A program made the position numbers and the translations under genes. Positions 34,010-46,079 of a stretch of DNA of 64,000 nt are shown piece after piece. The DNA comes from Tausonia pullulans. Its lineage: Eukaryota; Basidiomycota; Tremellomycetes; Cystofilobasidiales; Mrakiaceae. The number at the start of each line of letters is the position of its first letter. The first letter of the stretch is position 1. The DNA is taken from assembly GCA_951802195.1 (NCBI GenBank), contig OX637627.1, positions 682,001 through 746,000 on the forward strand, given 5' to 3'. The notes beneath the pieces were generated by a model. That model was not told the DNA's origin and did no database searches. It worked only from the letters and a program-made list of their open reading frames with translations.

Positions 34010-35563
34010 CTACTTGCGCGTAACCGTCGCAGCAATCAGCCCGCTCGGGTGGCTGACAGGTTCAAACACCTCGACTCCGCCGGCACGACCCTTGCCGTTC
34101 TCGAGATTGAACGCCGAGAGGTTGACGGGCATGTACTGCGAGAAATAAGAGGGTAAGTAAGAGAGGATTGGGGAGAGCAGCGAGAGCAGGGACACACGTG
34201 TTTGTTAGGAAGCGAGTAGGAGACGGTGGAGATTGGCGGGGCGAGTCTGAGGAGCTTCTGCGCGGACCGGTAAAGAGTGGCCTGGGTAAGGACAAGCGAT
34301 GGGTCAGTTCGACGAAGGGAGGAAATGCCAATAAAGGGAGAGCGAGTGTTTACTTGGACAGAGGCAGAGTCATCCGTGGCAAAGACCTCGAGGGTCGTCT
34401 TGCGGGCCAAGTCGGCCGTCTGTGACGAATAAGAAAATAGGCTGGTTAGTACGAGATTAACAGAGCGATGACCGCCTCAACGTAACGCACCTTGATGAAC
34501 CCTCCGATGGCCTCGTCGATAGCCCCAAGGTTGTCGATCGAGAGAGGGATATTGGGAGGGAGAGGGATGGTGTAGGAGAGGGTGACAGAGGTGGAGAAAA
34601 GACGGTCATCGGTCTCTGCAGAAATAGAAGTCCCATCAGGAGCTGCCACGCATGTCGAGAGAGACCGAAGCTCACCAGGGAGCGTGGTAAACTCATCCCG
34701 GTGGAAGCCTGAGAAGGATGACCCTCCAGTCTTGAGCACGAGCAGGTCCTTCATGCTGTGAGAGGAGGGGTCCGTGGAGATCAACGGCCGAGTCTCCTTC
34801 GGCGTTGTCCGTTGGCCAACTCACCCGCTTTTAATCGTTGCCGAGAGCTTGTCCTTGCCTGCCGAGGCATCTACCTCGACAGAGATGACACGCTTTTCCT
34901 CCCCGTCCCGGAGGAAGGCGTGTGGGTGGGGTCCGAGACCCTCAACCTGTAGGAGGAAGAGCGAGCAGGCGAGATCAGCCCGATGGGGAGCTCCACGTTC
35001 GACAGGTCAGCGACGAGCCATGCCTGTGGCACAATTCAACTGCACCTAGACGCACCTCGATACGGGACCAACGGAGTGACTCAATGTCGATGAACGACTT
35101 GTGAATATGCGCGTATTTGGTCGCGAGGTGGACGCCGAGATGCAGTGCGAACAGCTCTGGGTTGAGGACGTGCTCCGAGGTCTTGGCCAGGATATACGTT
35201 GTGTTCTTAATGGTGTCTGCCAAAGGAGAAAGTGACCAGCCAGACGTCAGTGAGAGAGTCTTGCAGCAGGAAAAGCGGCAAGCGAGACGTCTACCCACCG
35301 GTGGCCACAACCGATGCGTTGTCCGCCTTGGTGTACGACTCCTCGACCTCGCCCTCAATGAGAGCGCGGACGATGTATTCAACGACTATGAGTCGGACTC
35401 TTGGTCAGTCTTCCGTCAATGATGCAGCATGGCGGGTTGAAAGCGTACCTTCCTGCCGGGCGGGCTTGTTGCCCTCGGCCGGGATACGAACAACTCGGGC
35501 GACGCGGACGAGGTCCTTGCCGTAGCGGTTGGCGGAGAGGTATCCAGGCTCGTCGTCCGACAT
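34010..35563 (-). CDS. Urate oxidase (uricase)
   Basis: Uricase oxidises urate to 5-hydroxyisourate in purine breakdown and thus frees nitrogen. The start reads MSDDEPGYLSANRYGKDLVR, where YGKD carries the catalytic Lys. DTIKNTTYILAKTSEHVLNP carries the Thr and substrate-pocket block. SGMKDLLVLKTGGSSFSGFH and RDEFTTLPETDDRLFSTSV are the family's strongest signature. The C-terminal text is SYSLPNKHYMPVNLSAFNLE and VFEPVSHPSGLIAATVTRK. Length, about 300 residues, is normal. The protein ends in TRK, so no canonical C-terminal peroxisome signal (SKL-like) is seen; a last-exon misreading is possible but the frame runs straight to TAG at 34010-34012. The gene diverges from a metallophosphatase gene. 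At least five introns interrupt it. Confidence 0.94.
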
Positions 35564-36192
35564 ATGAATTAAGAGAGGAAAGAGTGAGAGAAGAGGAGAG
35601 GGAAAGGATGGCTGAGAGAAGTGTGAAGAGTGTTGGAGGGAAGATGCGATCTCACCTTCAAATGGACTCCGTCTCACGAGGGCTAGACGCCGGCTTATCG
35701 CGTCGGTCCAACGCCATCTCGGCCGATAGCGACTCCCCCGCCTCTATTTGACCATCACATCTTCTCAAACTCTCCAGACTTCCAAGAAGGCGAAATCCTC
35801 GTCTTGTGAAGATGCAGGAAGACGCGTCGCGCTCTGGTTGATGATGTTTTAGCGAGTTCCGGTGGTAAGCGAGCGGAACATTCATTCGACGCGCGCGCTT
35901 TCCCACTACAAGTTGGCTATAAAGCAACGCAAGTTCGTCAGCTGCCTACTCCTCGTACTAGCATGGGCGAATGATCAGGTGAGAGAAGCACCCTCGGAGA
36001 AGGCCGACGTGGTCGGCAAGGCGACAGAGGAGAGGGGGTCCAAGCTTCCTCCCATTCTCTCTCTTCTTGATTTAACGACGACGTCCACCAACCTCAGTGA
36101 CGATCCAGCCAGGCTTGATATCAGCCCGACAATCAACCATTCCGGCAACAAGTCTGAGATCATACTGAAAGAGTGGCCCACAATCCGCTGCA
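35564..36192. promoter_or_regulatory. Divergent promoter region of uricase and metallophosphatase genes
   Basis: This 0.63-kb region has GATA-factor-like cores close to the uricase start: CGATAAG on the minus strand at about 35692-35698 and CGATAGC on the plus strand at about 35721. A TATAAA lies at 35918-35923 in the plus orientation, 270 nt before the metallophosphatase start. The assignment to genes is inference. Confidence 0.4.
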
Positions 36193-37780
36193 ATGCCATC
36201 GAACCCTGTCCTCGCTTTTCTCTCAGTCTCCTTCACACTCCCGGTGCTCTACCTAGTCTCCCAGCTCTCATCTTCGCCAGCTAGGACGCTCTCTCCATTC
36301 CCACTGGACCTCCCGGCGATTTCAGAGCGACACATCGTCGCCATTGGCGACCTCCACGGCTCGCTCACGACGACCCAACGCGTCCTCCGGCTCGCGGGTG
36401 TCATTAACGAGGACAATGGATGGGCGCTCGGCGAAGGGGCATTTGTCCAGACGGGAGATGTGAGTGATTTCAACGTCTCCATTGAGTGGGTCAAACAATT
36501 TGCTTATTCGAGGGTGCTGTAAGATCCTCGACCGAGGAACGGACACAATCAAACTCTTTGAGTGGTTCGAGGAACTCCGGGAGGACGCGCACAGGCACGG
36601 CGGAGAGATGCACTCCTTGCTGGGCAACCACGAAATGATGAACGCCCTTGGTTAGCAATACCGAAATGCTCACGGTTGCAAGTTCCAAGACTGACTATGA
36701 ACTGTCTCGATTCCAGGCGACTGGCGCTACGTCACGAAGGAGGACATTGCTTCTTTTGGTGGTATCGAGAAGCGTAGAGAGGCTCTTGCTACGAACGGTG
36801 TGCTGGGATCCAAGTGGCTTGCCAAGTGAATGCAGACGTCTCCTGTCGACCCCTGGTACTGTCGATTGACTCTCTTGCATCCTTCAAGCTACTCGCTCAC
36901 CGCCCGCGTCCCCATCAACGACCCTACCTCGTCGACCTCCTCCTTCCTGACACATCTTCCTTCCACCTCCTCGCCGTTCTTCTCCCACTCCGCGGTCTCC
37001 TTCATCCACGCCGGCCTTCCTCTCACCGCAGCGAACCTTACACCTTACCCCTCAGCACTCAACACCCTCGCCCACTCCTTCCTCCAAAAAGCCCTCGCCG
37101 CCGCTCCGCCGCCGCATCCGCCGTACCCGTTCCCTGGTCTCCCTAGATCGCTCACACATGATGAGGCAGCCCTGTGGGGGGGCGAGGGCGTCTTCTGGTA
37201 CCGCGGGTACGCGCTTGAGGATGAGTCGCCCGAATTGTGTGCGCGGGCGAAGGAGGTTTGCGAGAAAATTGGCGTCAGGCATCTCGTCATGGGGCACACT
37301 CCGAGTTTGTGAGTTGGGCACTTTGTCTGATGCAAAAGCTCGGCTGAGACTTTGCGTGTTTGTTTAGCGAGGGTATCCAGACCAAGTGCAACGCGTCAAT
37401 TATCCTCATCGACACTGGAATCTCACCCGCCTATGGTGTGTGCCCCATAGTCTTTCCTCTCTACTCACAAGCCCACGCTTGTTCCTCAAGTGACTCACTC
37501 CCGCTTCCCAGGCGGCCCCCTCTCCGCCCTCTCCATCACAACGACCCTCCACACGCTCGACGATGAGCCAGCCTCCACGGGCTCCGAATTTCGAAAGCGC
37601 GCTTCTTCCTCACCCGAGAAGACTTACCTCAAGACAGGTCACGGTGGCGCCCCAAGATGGCTCGAACGTGAGGTCGTCCGCACGCTCTGGGGTGAGCGCC
37701 GAGAGCGCGATGGGGAGGACGCGGTGGAGATTCGGGAGGTCTGGAGGGAGGAGCGGGTGCTCGTTGGGGATGTTGTTTGA
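36193..37780 (+). CDS. Shewanella-like calcineurin-type metallophosphatase
   Basis: The protein has an N-terminal hydrophobic segment (VLAFLSVSFTLPVLYLVSQL) that can be a signal peptide or anchor, followed by a PPP-type phosphoesterase fold. Metal-binding motifs appear in order: IVAIGDLHGSL, QTGDILDRGTDT (joined across an intron), HSLLGNHEMMNALGDWRYV, SFIHAGL and HLVMGHTP, then CNASIILIDTGISPAYGG. Wording such as LLGNHEMMNALGDWRYV and FWYRGYAL is that of the Shewanella-like phosphatase group found in fungi, plants and bacteria. The substrate is unknown. The exon joins at QTGD/ILDRG, NALG/DWRYV, LAN/YSLTARVP and HTPSF/EGIQ keep frame. Location in the secretory pathway is inferred from the N-terminus only. 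Confidence 0.88.
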
Positions 37781-37864
37781 TGGAACTCAATTGGACGCCA
37801 GCTTTACAAGTAGACACATTGATATTGGACAGTTCGAACTTGCGTCCACATTGGCATTCCGCCC

Positions 37865-39872
37865 TTAGTTGGAGCAGTCCGAGTAGCCCTGGACGAGGGG
37901 AGCACCCTTAGCGGCCAGAGTGACGTAGTAGAGCTCCTTCTCGGCAAGCATCATGATCCGACCCTCGCCGGCAAAGGCAAAGTTGGCTGTCCGATGCAAG
38001 TCAGTCACCAATCTCCGGCCAGCTATCAGTCTATGGAGTGATGGACGACTCACCGGTAGTCGAGCCGTGCCAGATCTTGCCGAGGAGTGTGCCCGAGGAG
38101 TTATAGACGGCAATGCCGTCGCCCACGCCGACGTAGACGTTCTGATACCAGGAAGATCATTGTTCAGCACTTTCACTCTTGGTTCTGATCGTCTGTCAAA
38201 GCGTCGAGGGGCTTACGCCTTCACTGTCACAGTGCACACCGTCGGGAAGACCAGTGTCGATGTAGGCAAAGACCTTACGGCTGCCCCAGGTTCCATCGTC
38301 CGAGACCTCAAACGAGTCTGGAAGTCGTCTTCCAATGTCAGCGCAGACGTCAAGCAGAAATGAGAGGCAGGTGTACGCACAAACGGTCGCGGGACGAGTG
38401 TAGTCGGGGGCGAAGAGTCCGTCTCCGACCCCCGTGTCGGAGACGTACGCGAACTTGCCATCGGGGGAGAAGGTGATTCCGTTCGACTGAGGGACACAGA
38501 AAATGAGAGTCAGTTCCTGAATTCCTCTCCTTCTTGTCGTCAACGCCTAACCTTGGTGAATCCGTCAGCGACGACGGTGACGGCACCAGTACAGGGGCTC
38601 AGGCGATAGATCTGTTGGGGAAGGCCTGGAGCAGGCTTGAAGTTCTGGTTCTGTAAGGAGAATGGAGGAACGACAGTAGTGAGTGCTCTATCTGAGAATT
38701 GCTGCGAGGCGCAAACACTCACGAAGCCGTAAGTGGTGTCCGTGAAGTAGATGTCTGGGGCAAGAGCAGGTCAGGCCGGATTCCAGGGCACCACTTTGAA
38801 TATAATAAGCACCGTTATTCCTTGGGTTAATCGAGATGTCATTTAAGGAATTAAACTGGCGGCCAAAGTAATTGTTGCTGCAAGCAGGGAGACGATCAGG
38901 TGGCGAACTCATGGAGGCGGCTACAAAAGTCTGCTCACAGAATGACTTGAAATACATTGAAAGGACTGGTCAGACAGATGATATAGTACCGTCAGTCTGG
39001 AAAGACTCACTGGTGGAGTTATAGGGTGGGTAGGCGTTGACGATCGCAATGTTGGATGGGATGTCGGCGCCACGACCCTGATTGGTGAAGATCAGGCCAC
39101 CGCGGTAGTTGGTGCCACCTACAGCCACAACAGGACCAACTCCAGTCAACTAGATGCGTCTTTGTTAGTAGTATCATGCTGGAAGGGGCGGACCATTGGT
39201 CATCTCGAGAGCAGGCTGGATATCGACCAGAGAGACATTGACACTCTGGCCCTCAGTCAGACTCGCAGCCTGTTTCAGCGAGACCTTGTAGACGGCGTTG
39301 GACTTGTTAAATCCGGTGCCTGAGCCCGGAGCGCCTGCATTCTGAGCAAAGAAAACTTCGTCCGTCTCGGGGATCCCTGATGGTTGGCCGGAATCAGTCA
39401 GACGAGATTCCTAAGCCAGCTCTCGAATGAGAGACTTCACTGACAGACGGCTGCTTCATGGAACGCAAGGGTCGAGTCGGTAGCGATGAGCTTGGACGAG
39501 GGCGAATTGCCTATGATCTTAAGGAAGTCCTCATTGTAAATATGGAAGGGCTTTGCGAGGAGCGACTCCGGAGTGGTGCCAGGAGGGAGAAAAGCGGTCG
39601 ATCCGTTCTTCACCGAGGACGGCTGAACCTTGTCAAGGACCGCAAAGGACGAGGGCGATATCAACTGTGCGTTGGGCGGGAAGTCGAGATCGGCTAGCTG
39701 TCCAGCAGTAAAGGTCGTTGGCACATGACGCGGTTGAACGAAAAGAGGGGCGAAGATGAGTGGCAGCTTTAGTTGGTTAAATTATGTGACAGACAGCGAG
39801 CTGACTCACGCCTAGCACAAGAGGGCTCAAGCTGAGGAGAGCAGTGATGAATGGGGTGGTTGAGGTGCGCAT
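37865..39872 (-). CDS. Secreted SMP-30/gluconolactonase-like beta-propeller protein
   Basis: The first exon encodes MRTSTTPFITALLSLSPLVL, a clear signal peptide, and a spliced body follows. Segments read in order are FPPNAQLISPSSFAVLDKVQ, GIPETDEVFFAQNAGAPGSG, GVGPVVAVGGTNYRGGLIFT, RQFNSLNDISINPRNNGAYY, KSNGITFSPDGKFAYVSDTG, DGVHCDSEGNVYVGVGDGIA-type text and ANFAFAGEGRIMMLAEKELY before the end at GYSDCSN. The FNSLNDI, SNGITFSPD and LPDGVHCDSEGN blocks are the metal-site strands of SMP-30/gluconolactonase/LRE proteins. The enzyme activity (lactone hydrolysis) is a family inference and many fungal members are uncharacterised. Several introns interrupt the gene; the exon after the signal peptide and the one near 38.8 kb have uncertain borders. 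The gene is convergent with the metallophosphatase gene (84 bp). Confidence 0.83.
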
Positions 39873-40590
39873 GTTACTTGGAGTTGGTCGTCGATGGGCA
39901 AGGAGAGAGAAAAAGGCGACGTGATGAAAAGAGCCCCTCCAGTCATCTGTCAGCGACGTAAGGTGTCATCGAGCTCTGTTGTACTGACGAGGAAGGGGCA
40001 GGAGAGCGGAGAGACTACCGGTCTTGGCGCTGAGATCCTTTAGCTCCCTCTCGACCCCGTCCGGAGTCGCGGTGGAAACATGTAAGTCGGAGCTCGGGCC
40101 GCATGAGCCGGCGCAATGTTGTGGTCTTGCGTCTCGTGATGAGCGAAACTATCTATATGCGGAATCCTTCGGTGAGCAGAACAAGACAGGGTTCGCGTTG
40201 CAACGTCCTAATTTTCTCAACGAACGGTCCAACTTCCGATGTTGGCCTGCGGATGAGGCCGAAGCAGACTCGAAGTGGGCAGTCGTTTTGGCTCCAAGAC
40301 CATCTTGCTCGTGGCCCCACCCACCTGTAGAGATCGAGAAGTAATCTTACCCGGTTGCGGCGGGGCTTTGACCGATGGGCGGTAGACTGCGAGCAGTTGC
40401 GGGGAATGACAGGGTGGACAGTTCCCCAGGGCGCCGTCGATGTCCATCTCTTTTTGAGTCTCTGCCGTCGTTGCCTCATCTCCAATCTGACAATACCTCC
40501 TATCCTCGGTCCCATTGGCTGTTCTCTTCGCTCCAGTTTAGGGTCTGTCGCACAAATCTCAGTAGCTTCAAAACGGCTAGCTAACAGAAA
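39873..40590. other. Intergenic region, no gene recognised
   Basis: It runs from the start of the SMP-30-like gene to the stop of the SH3BGRL-like gene, both minus strand, so it should hold the promoter of the former. Short open frames on both strands show no domain. Confidence 0.35.
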
Positions 40591-41450
40591 TCAGACCCCT
40601 TCAGCCTCCATCTCCCTGAGGAGCTTTTCCAACTCGTCCTCGGTCACATCTTTGAGCAGCAATTCATCCGGGGACGCTTCCTTGGACGCAAGCGAGTCTG
40701 CCCCCTTTTCTCCTCCCTGCGACGCTGCAGCGCCTTCTAAAGATCCAGCCTGGCCGCCAGTTGAAGCTGTTGCTTCAGGTGTATTTAGGCCAAGGAAGTC
40801 CTTGAGGCGGCCGTCCTCAACGGCGTACTCGAATTCATCGAGGTCCTGAGCCAAGCGCGCCATCAGATACATTAAGAAAGGCAGAGGAAAGAAAAAGAGA
40901 CGAAATGAGCTCACTCCGACATACTGAATACGACCACGAGCCGGTCAAGCGAGAAAGCCAGTATGTAAGTGCTCCCCCACTCTTCAGCTTGTCATCGAAG
41001 AGAACGTTTGGACTGACCTCTCCTCGAACAAGGTACCCAGGCAGTGCCCCGTTTGTTCGACCTTTCCTTCGCCAAATTCGCTTGCCTAACTCTGTAGGTG
41101 CATGATGGCGGTAAGGAAAGGCATGAAATCAGCTCGCGGTCGTTCCTTCCGGGGTACAGGCGGGAGCCGAGGGCGAGAGCGAGATTCCAGCCGTACCGTC
41201 CAGCGAGACATCGCACGCATCAAAAGGTATCCGGAGCGTGGTCAGGATGCGAATAAGGTACTCCTGCTGCGACCGCTGGCGGGTCGGAAGCGGAAGAGAC
41301 GTCGTCTGAGCGAGGGAAGCGGCAAACGGGCGGGTCGGCCAGGAGTCGTCAGTACCGAAGCCCTCATGCATGGTATGAGTTCCTGTTGGGCTCAAGGTGG
41401 TCTCGGAAGTTAAGGGTACCACGCACATAGAGAACGAGGGGGTTGGGCAT
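40591..41450 (-). CDS. SH3BGRL-like thioredoxin-fold protein
   Basis: The family has a glutaredoxin-like fold that lacks the redox cysteine pair; its role is unclear. Exons: 41427-41450 (MPNPLVLY), 41207-41305 (TSLPLPTRQRSQQEYLIRIL, then TLRIPFDACDVSLD), 41018-41091 (ELGKRIWRRKGRTNGALPGY, then LVRGE), a 9-nt exon 40915-40923 (YVG), and a last exon reading DLDEFEYAVEDGRLKDFLGL and an acidic tail ending LEKLLREMEAEGV. The joined text LVRGEYVGDLDEFEYAVEDG matches the usual cis-Pro/G-x-Y/F-VG-D-x-DEFE block of SH3BGRL proteins, which supports the tiny exon. The tail after the fold is low complexity. The stop is TGA at 40591-40593. It is the downstream neighbour of nitrate reductase on the same strand. 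Confidence 0.85.
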
Positions 41451-41788
41451 GATGCTGGGTGGCAAGAGGGATGAAGGTCAGAGGGTGCTCTCGCGCTGAG
41501 GCCTGTGAGAGCAAGCGGTCCCCACCGACGGCTCGTACGAACGTTAGACGGGCGACTGCCTCCGTCGTCATGGAGAGTCGTCGCCAAAGGGGTGATGGTG
41601 ATGTCTTAAGTGCGCGCAAGAGGAGAATGAATTTGAGACAGCAAGTGAGTCTGGTCCAACAGCGATTGAGTCAGGCATGCTAGAACAGCGCTGACTGTCC
41701 TCATCTCCTGCATCAAGAGTATTGGAAAGCAGATCGTGTCATCATGACTGAATACAACTTGAAATTCTACAAGAATTCGGAACCTAAA
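41451..41788. promoter_or_regulatory. Gap between NIA1 stop and SH3BGRL-like start
   Basis: This 0.34-kb gap should carry the NIA1 3' end and the promoter of the SH3BGRL-like gene. No gene, TATA box or repeat was recognised in it. Confidence 0.35.
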
Positions 41789-44700
41789 TCAAAAGATGAC
41801 CAAGGAGTTCTCGAGGTTCCATCCCAGTTCCTGTGAGAAGACGGACAAAAGTTGGTAAGTGAGCAAGCAAACGTCAAAGATAGATCGGACAAACCTTGAG
41901 TCCCGGCTTGACAGTCCGGTCGAGCATCGCATCTGGTCCACAGAAGAGGGCGAGGCTATCTTCGCCAGGAGGAGGGAGGTGAGTCCGTAACATGTCGATG
42001 TTGAGGCGGCCCTTCGAGTATTGCACAGGCCAGTCGGGTGGCGCGATAGCTAGCAAGAGAAAGATAAATGTCAGAGGGTGTGCCTGAGTGAGAGAGGGAA
42101 CCGAAGGCGGCATTCACTGAGAGTGTGGTGTAGGCGGTAACGGTCTTTGTAAGGCCCGAGGTAGAGGTCCAGGTCCTCTCGGCAGAGAATATCTGTATAA
42201 TGCAAGTCGAACCTCAGGACAATTTGGCCGAAAAGTCTTCCAGAAAGATGAGAGACAAACCAGTCTCGTTCCTATTTCCGTTAAGGATCCAGACGCGCGT
42301 CTCAACATCATCGGGGTCCTCAAAAACGCCACGGAGGATTTGGAGAATCGGCGTGACACCTAAGTGGCGGGCCAGCTTCGGTCAGTTGGCTGGCCATTGT
42401 TTAAGGTCAGAGGAGGAGAATGAGGACGGACCAGATCCTCCGCAGATCATTCCGATGTTGCGAGTCTTACGCTTGACACCACGCCAATTGGCCACGCCCT
42501 TGCCGAGCCACTCGAACGATCCAAGAGGTCCCTTTAATTCGATCTCGTCGCCAGCTTCGAGCTCAGCGAAGCAGCTGGAAATTATACGCAAGGGCCAAGT
42601 CAGCATCCACTCCAAGGTCAGAGCATCAAAGTCAAGGTCTCACGCCGACATGCGTCCGCCGGCCGGGAAGTCGGTGTTGGGCATGTAGAGCTTGATGAGG
42701 AGATCAATGAAACCGAGGTCGGTCTGCTTGGAGATCGGTGTGTACGCCCGCTGGACCATCTCGCCGTCGGATCCCTTGCGGCGAGCGCGAACATAGACGT
42801 GGTGGCCGACAGGCTGCAGGTGTAAGAGCCAGGGGCAGGTCAGCGAAGCCTTGGCAGAGCAAGGAGGAAAGATAGACTGACGAGACCTAGAGGCTGATCG
42901 CCTCTCTCTAGCGTGAACCGAAAGATCTTGGAATCCGGCGAAACAGAGGTAATCGAGGTGAGTTTAGTCTTCTTCCACTTATTCTTTTGGAGGAATGTGG
43001 CATCGGGCGTCTTGGGTGCCTCGCTTTCAACGGTGGTCTCTTCCTTAGGCTTGACAAGGGTGCCTATATGGTAACTGTATAAACAGAGCGGTCAGCTTGC
43101 TGGAATTGGATCTACATTCTAGATTGTTTGACGCACTCCGCGAGCATGAGCTTGCCTTGAGGCGAGTGGATCGCCATGAAGTCTTCGGTGGCATCCTCTC
43201 CTGCCATCAGTGTGATGGACTCGCCTCCTCCCGGGTGGTCCTTGAGGAAGCCCGTGCCGTCGTAAACTGATTAAGCGACAATGTCAGCCCTCACAAGCAA
43301 AGAAGACATCTGGCGGAGAAAGGACAGACCTTCGCCTTGAACGACGAACCAGGGCTCATTGGGCGTGTTGTGCGCCTTGAGCTCGTCCAGGGTAATGAGC
43401 CGCTGAACATCGTTGCGGGTCATCTTGACCTCATGCTTTTTGGGCTTCGGAGACGCCACAGCTGTCGTGGTGCTCGGGTCGACGGCTTTGAATGAGGGCC
43501 TCAGGATATCGGCACCCTCCTCCTTCATCCGCTCCATCCAACCTCCAGGCGCGGTGCCGGCAAGAGTCGGGTGTTCGAAGCGCAGAGAATTGGTCTCCTT
43601 GTCGTGGTGGATGGCGACACGGAACCACCAATTACTGAAGAGGCAAAAGGTGTCAATTGCTGACAACAAATAAAAGTTGTGAATATCCAGGAGACGGGCT
43701 CACTTCATCATCGATGTCGCGTTCCAGTACATGTCGCGAGGCTGGAGAGCTAAGGACTAGGAAGAACAAGTGAAAATGGTTAAGGCTGTGCAGACTGCTC
43801 GACAATTTCGTCCAAAGGCACTCACCTCGTCCATCGCGCGGACCATGATGGCCCCAGCGTTCTTCATGGAGGTGACGGGGACATCGAAGCTCCAGAAGCA
43901 CCAGCAGAAGCACTCATCCCGCATTGTGAGGTCGAGATTTCCATAGACGTCGTCCGTGTGAGCGATTTCGCGGTAGAGGTCCTCGGGACTATGGTGATAG
44001 AGAGATCCGTCAGCTACTTAGCTACTTACTTATGCCAGGATTTTGGAAGAGAAAGAAGTGGTCCGCACTAAGTGATCTCGCTTAATGTCCATGTCTTTCC
44101 CTCGTCCATCGAGACCTCGATGCGAGTAATTCGTCGACCTCCGCCGGCGTCTGGATGAGCAGGCTCAATTACTTCTGCATGCCTGAGAGGGGAAGAGAGG
44201 CAGCAGATGTCTTACAAGCGTAGCCCTTGACCGGATAGATCTCCGGGGCGGACTCGAGCTTGAGAATGTCGTTGTGGTCGGGCTGGCAGATGGCCGAGTT
44301 GACGTTTAGGTCGTTGATGATATACTTAGGGTCATACCACCTGTGTCGAGTGAGCCGTCAGCAAAGTCAGTATGGAGGTTTGCGTCGAAGAGGCTGAAGA
44401 CGAACCATTTTTTCTCGGCGCGCGCTTCCTCGGGCATGACCTGCGTCGGGAGAAGCTTATTATCCCAGTAGTGCCTAGATAGGGATCGCATCAGAGCCTG
44501 AGCTTATGAGGCGTAGTACCTCGACTCACAGGTAGTGATGAGACTCCTCCGTCGAAACCTCGATCTTGTTAAGCCATTTCTGTTCGGCATACGTCAGTCC
44601 GGTTATTCACCCGATGGACAGAGAGAGACGGACCACACTGCGGCCTCCGATCTGACCCGGGACAACCAGCCGGACGGGGAAGCCTGAGGGATGGTATTGA

Positions 44701-46079
44701 GTCAGTCAGTGGGCAGGCAGAGAGTCTGAGAGGCGAAAGCAAATGTGTACCATGGTCCGGCTCGAGAGGGAGTCCGTTCATGAGCCAGCAAATCATCATG
44801 CCCTTGGAGCGGTCCATCGAGCGTGCGATGGTCTGGCCAATGGGTAGATGTCAGCGCTGTTATCTGCCGAAAGGTCACAAGGCGGCGAGGAGCACACACC
44901 TGCGAGGTGCCATAGCGACCCTGGGGGAGGTCGTCCGCGCCCTCAAAGATCACGTGCCGGGGCCGCTTGCCGGAGGGAGAGACAGCTAAGCCGGCATGCT
45001 TGAGGATGTCACAGAGGTAGACACCTGGGAAAGGAGGTGGAAAAGTCAGGTCTGACTTCACGGCAAGGGTCGAAGTCGAGCGAGGAGGGGGCACACCGGT
45101 GAAGAGAGCCGTACTCAGGCCTGAAGAGCCCCAGTTGAAGCCTAGGCCCTTGCGAACGACATTTTGCTCCTTGCGTCGGTCTGATCAAGTCGGAGCAGAA
45201 GTGTTCAGTCACAAATAAAATGACTGAGATTTGAGCTCGCTCAAGACTCACTTCCTGCGCAAACGAGCGTGACTGGGAGCGTGACGACCTCGAATTTGGA
45301 CTTAAGGTCGGCGAGAGAGAGGGAAAGGGAGGTCTTGACCAGGCTTTCAGGTAGAGGTCAGAACCTAGGTCAATCGCCCCCCTCATTCCTTGACGCTGAT
45401 ATCGAGCGAGGGCCGTCTTACCCGGAGATGTTGATCCGCCAATTCTTGAGGAGCTCGCCGTCGACGCGAGGTGTGGAGCCGTGGGACCGGACATAGAAGA
45501 GCTCGCTGGGAGTGAGGAAGCCGGCGTTGAAGAGCGCAGTCACGGGAGCCTCGACGTTGCAGGGATGCTGGTGGCGGGTTAGAGAGGAGGCGCGCAGACC
45601 GGCGATGGTCAGCTCCTAGTCGGCGCAGCACAAGGCCATATAACCTTATTACCTTGCCAGTTCTGGAAGAGGTACAGAAAGCATTAGAAAATAGAACTTT
45701 CTCATCGAGAAGAAGCCCTCCATAGGACTCACAAGCGGATCATCCGCTCGTCTCGCTTGACCCACTCGTCGGGTGTCCCTTTATCGAGCGGCCCTTCAAG
45801 TGCTGTGACGGGAGGGAGGGGAGGGAACTCCGAGGGGAGTGGAGGAGCCGTCTTGACGGCGTACCCCGACATAGAGGGAGGCAGAGCGTAATTCACCTCC
45901 TCCTCCTTCTGATCGGCCTTGATAGAGGAAAGTGAGAGGGCAGAAAGCGCGAGGTTTGAGAGATCGGAACTCGAGGACACCAGAGAAGGAGCCATGGAGG
46001 AGAGAGGAGTGCTGGGTGCCGACGAGGAGACGGAGCCCTCTTCAGAGGGAGAGGTGGAGGAGGAGGCAGAAGGATCCAT
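41789..46079 (-). CDS. NIA1: Assimilatory nitrate reductase
   Basis: The enzyme reduces nitrate to nitrite with NAD(P)H through FAD, haem b and molybdopterin. After a Ser-rich tail (starting MDPSASSS at 46079) come RMIRLTGK, built with a 10-nt exon at 45653-45662, and [17 protein letters not shown]. The molybdenum domain has [20 protein letters not shown], the molybdenum-binding Cys in [17 protein letters not shown], and [20 protein letters not shown]. The dimerisation domain has [20 protein letters not shown]. Cytochrome b5 follows with [20 protein letters not shown] and AIHSP as haem ligands. The flavin domain shows RAYTPIS; the nucleotide domain shows [19 protein letters not shown] and LFCGPDAM. 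The end is [13 protein letters not shown]. Domain set and length fit fungal nitrate reductases. NADH or NADPH preference is not decided. More than ten introns are present. Confidence 0.96.

Noticed and set aside
41360-41420. Stretch resembling the end of a 5S rRNA gene
   Set aside because: The likeness is limited to a few words; no internal promoter boxes or paired stem are seen and the stretch falls in an intron of the SH3BGRL-like gene.
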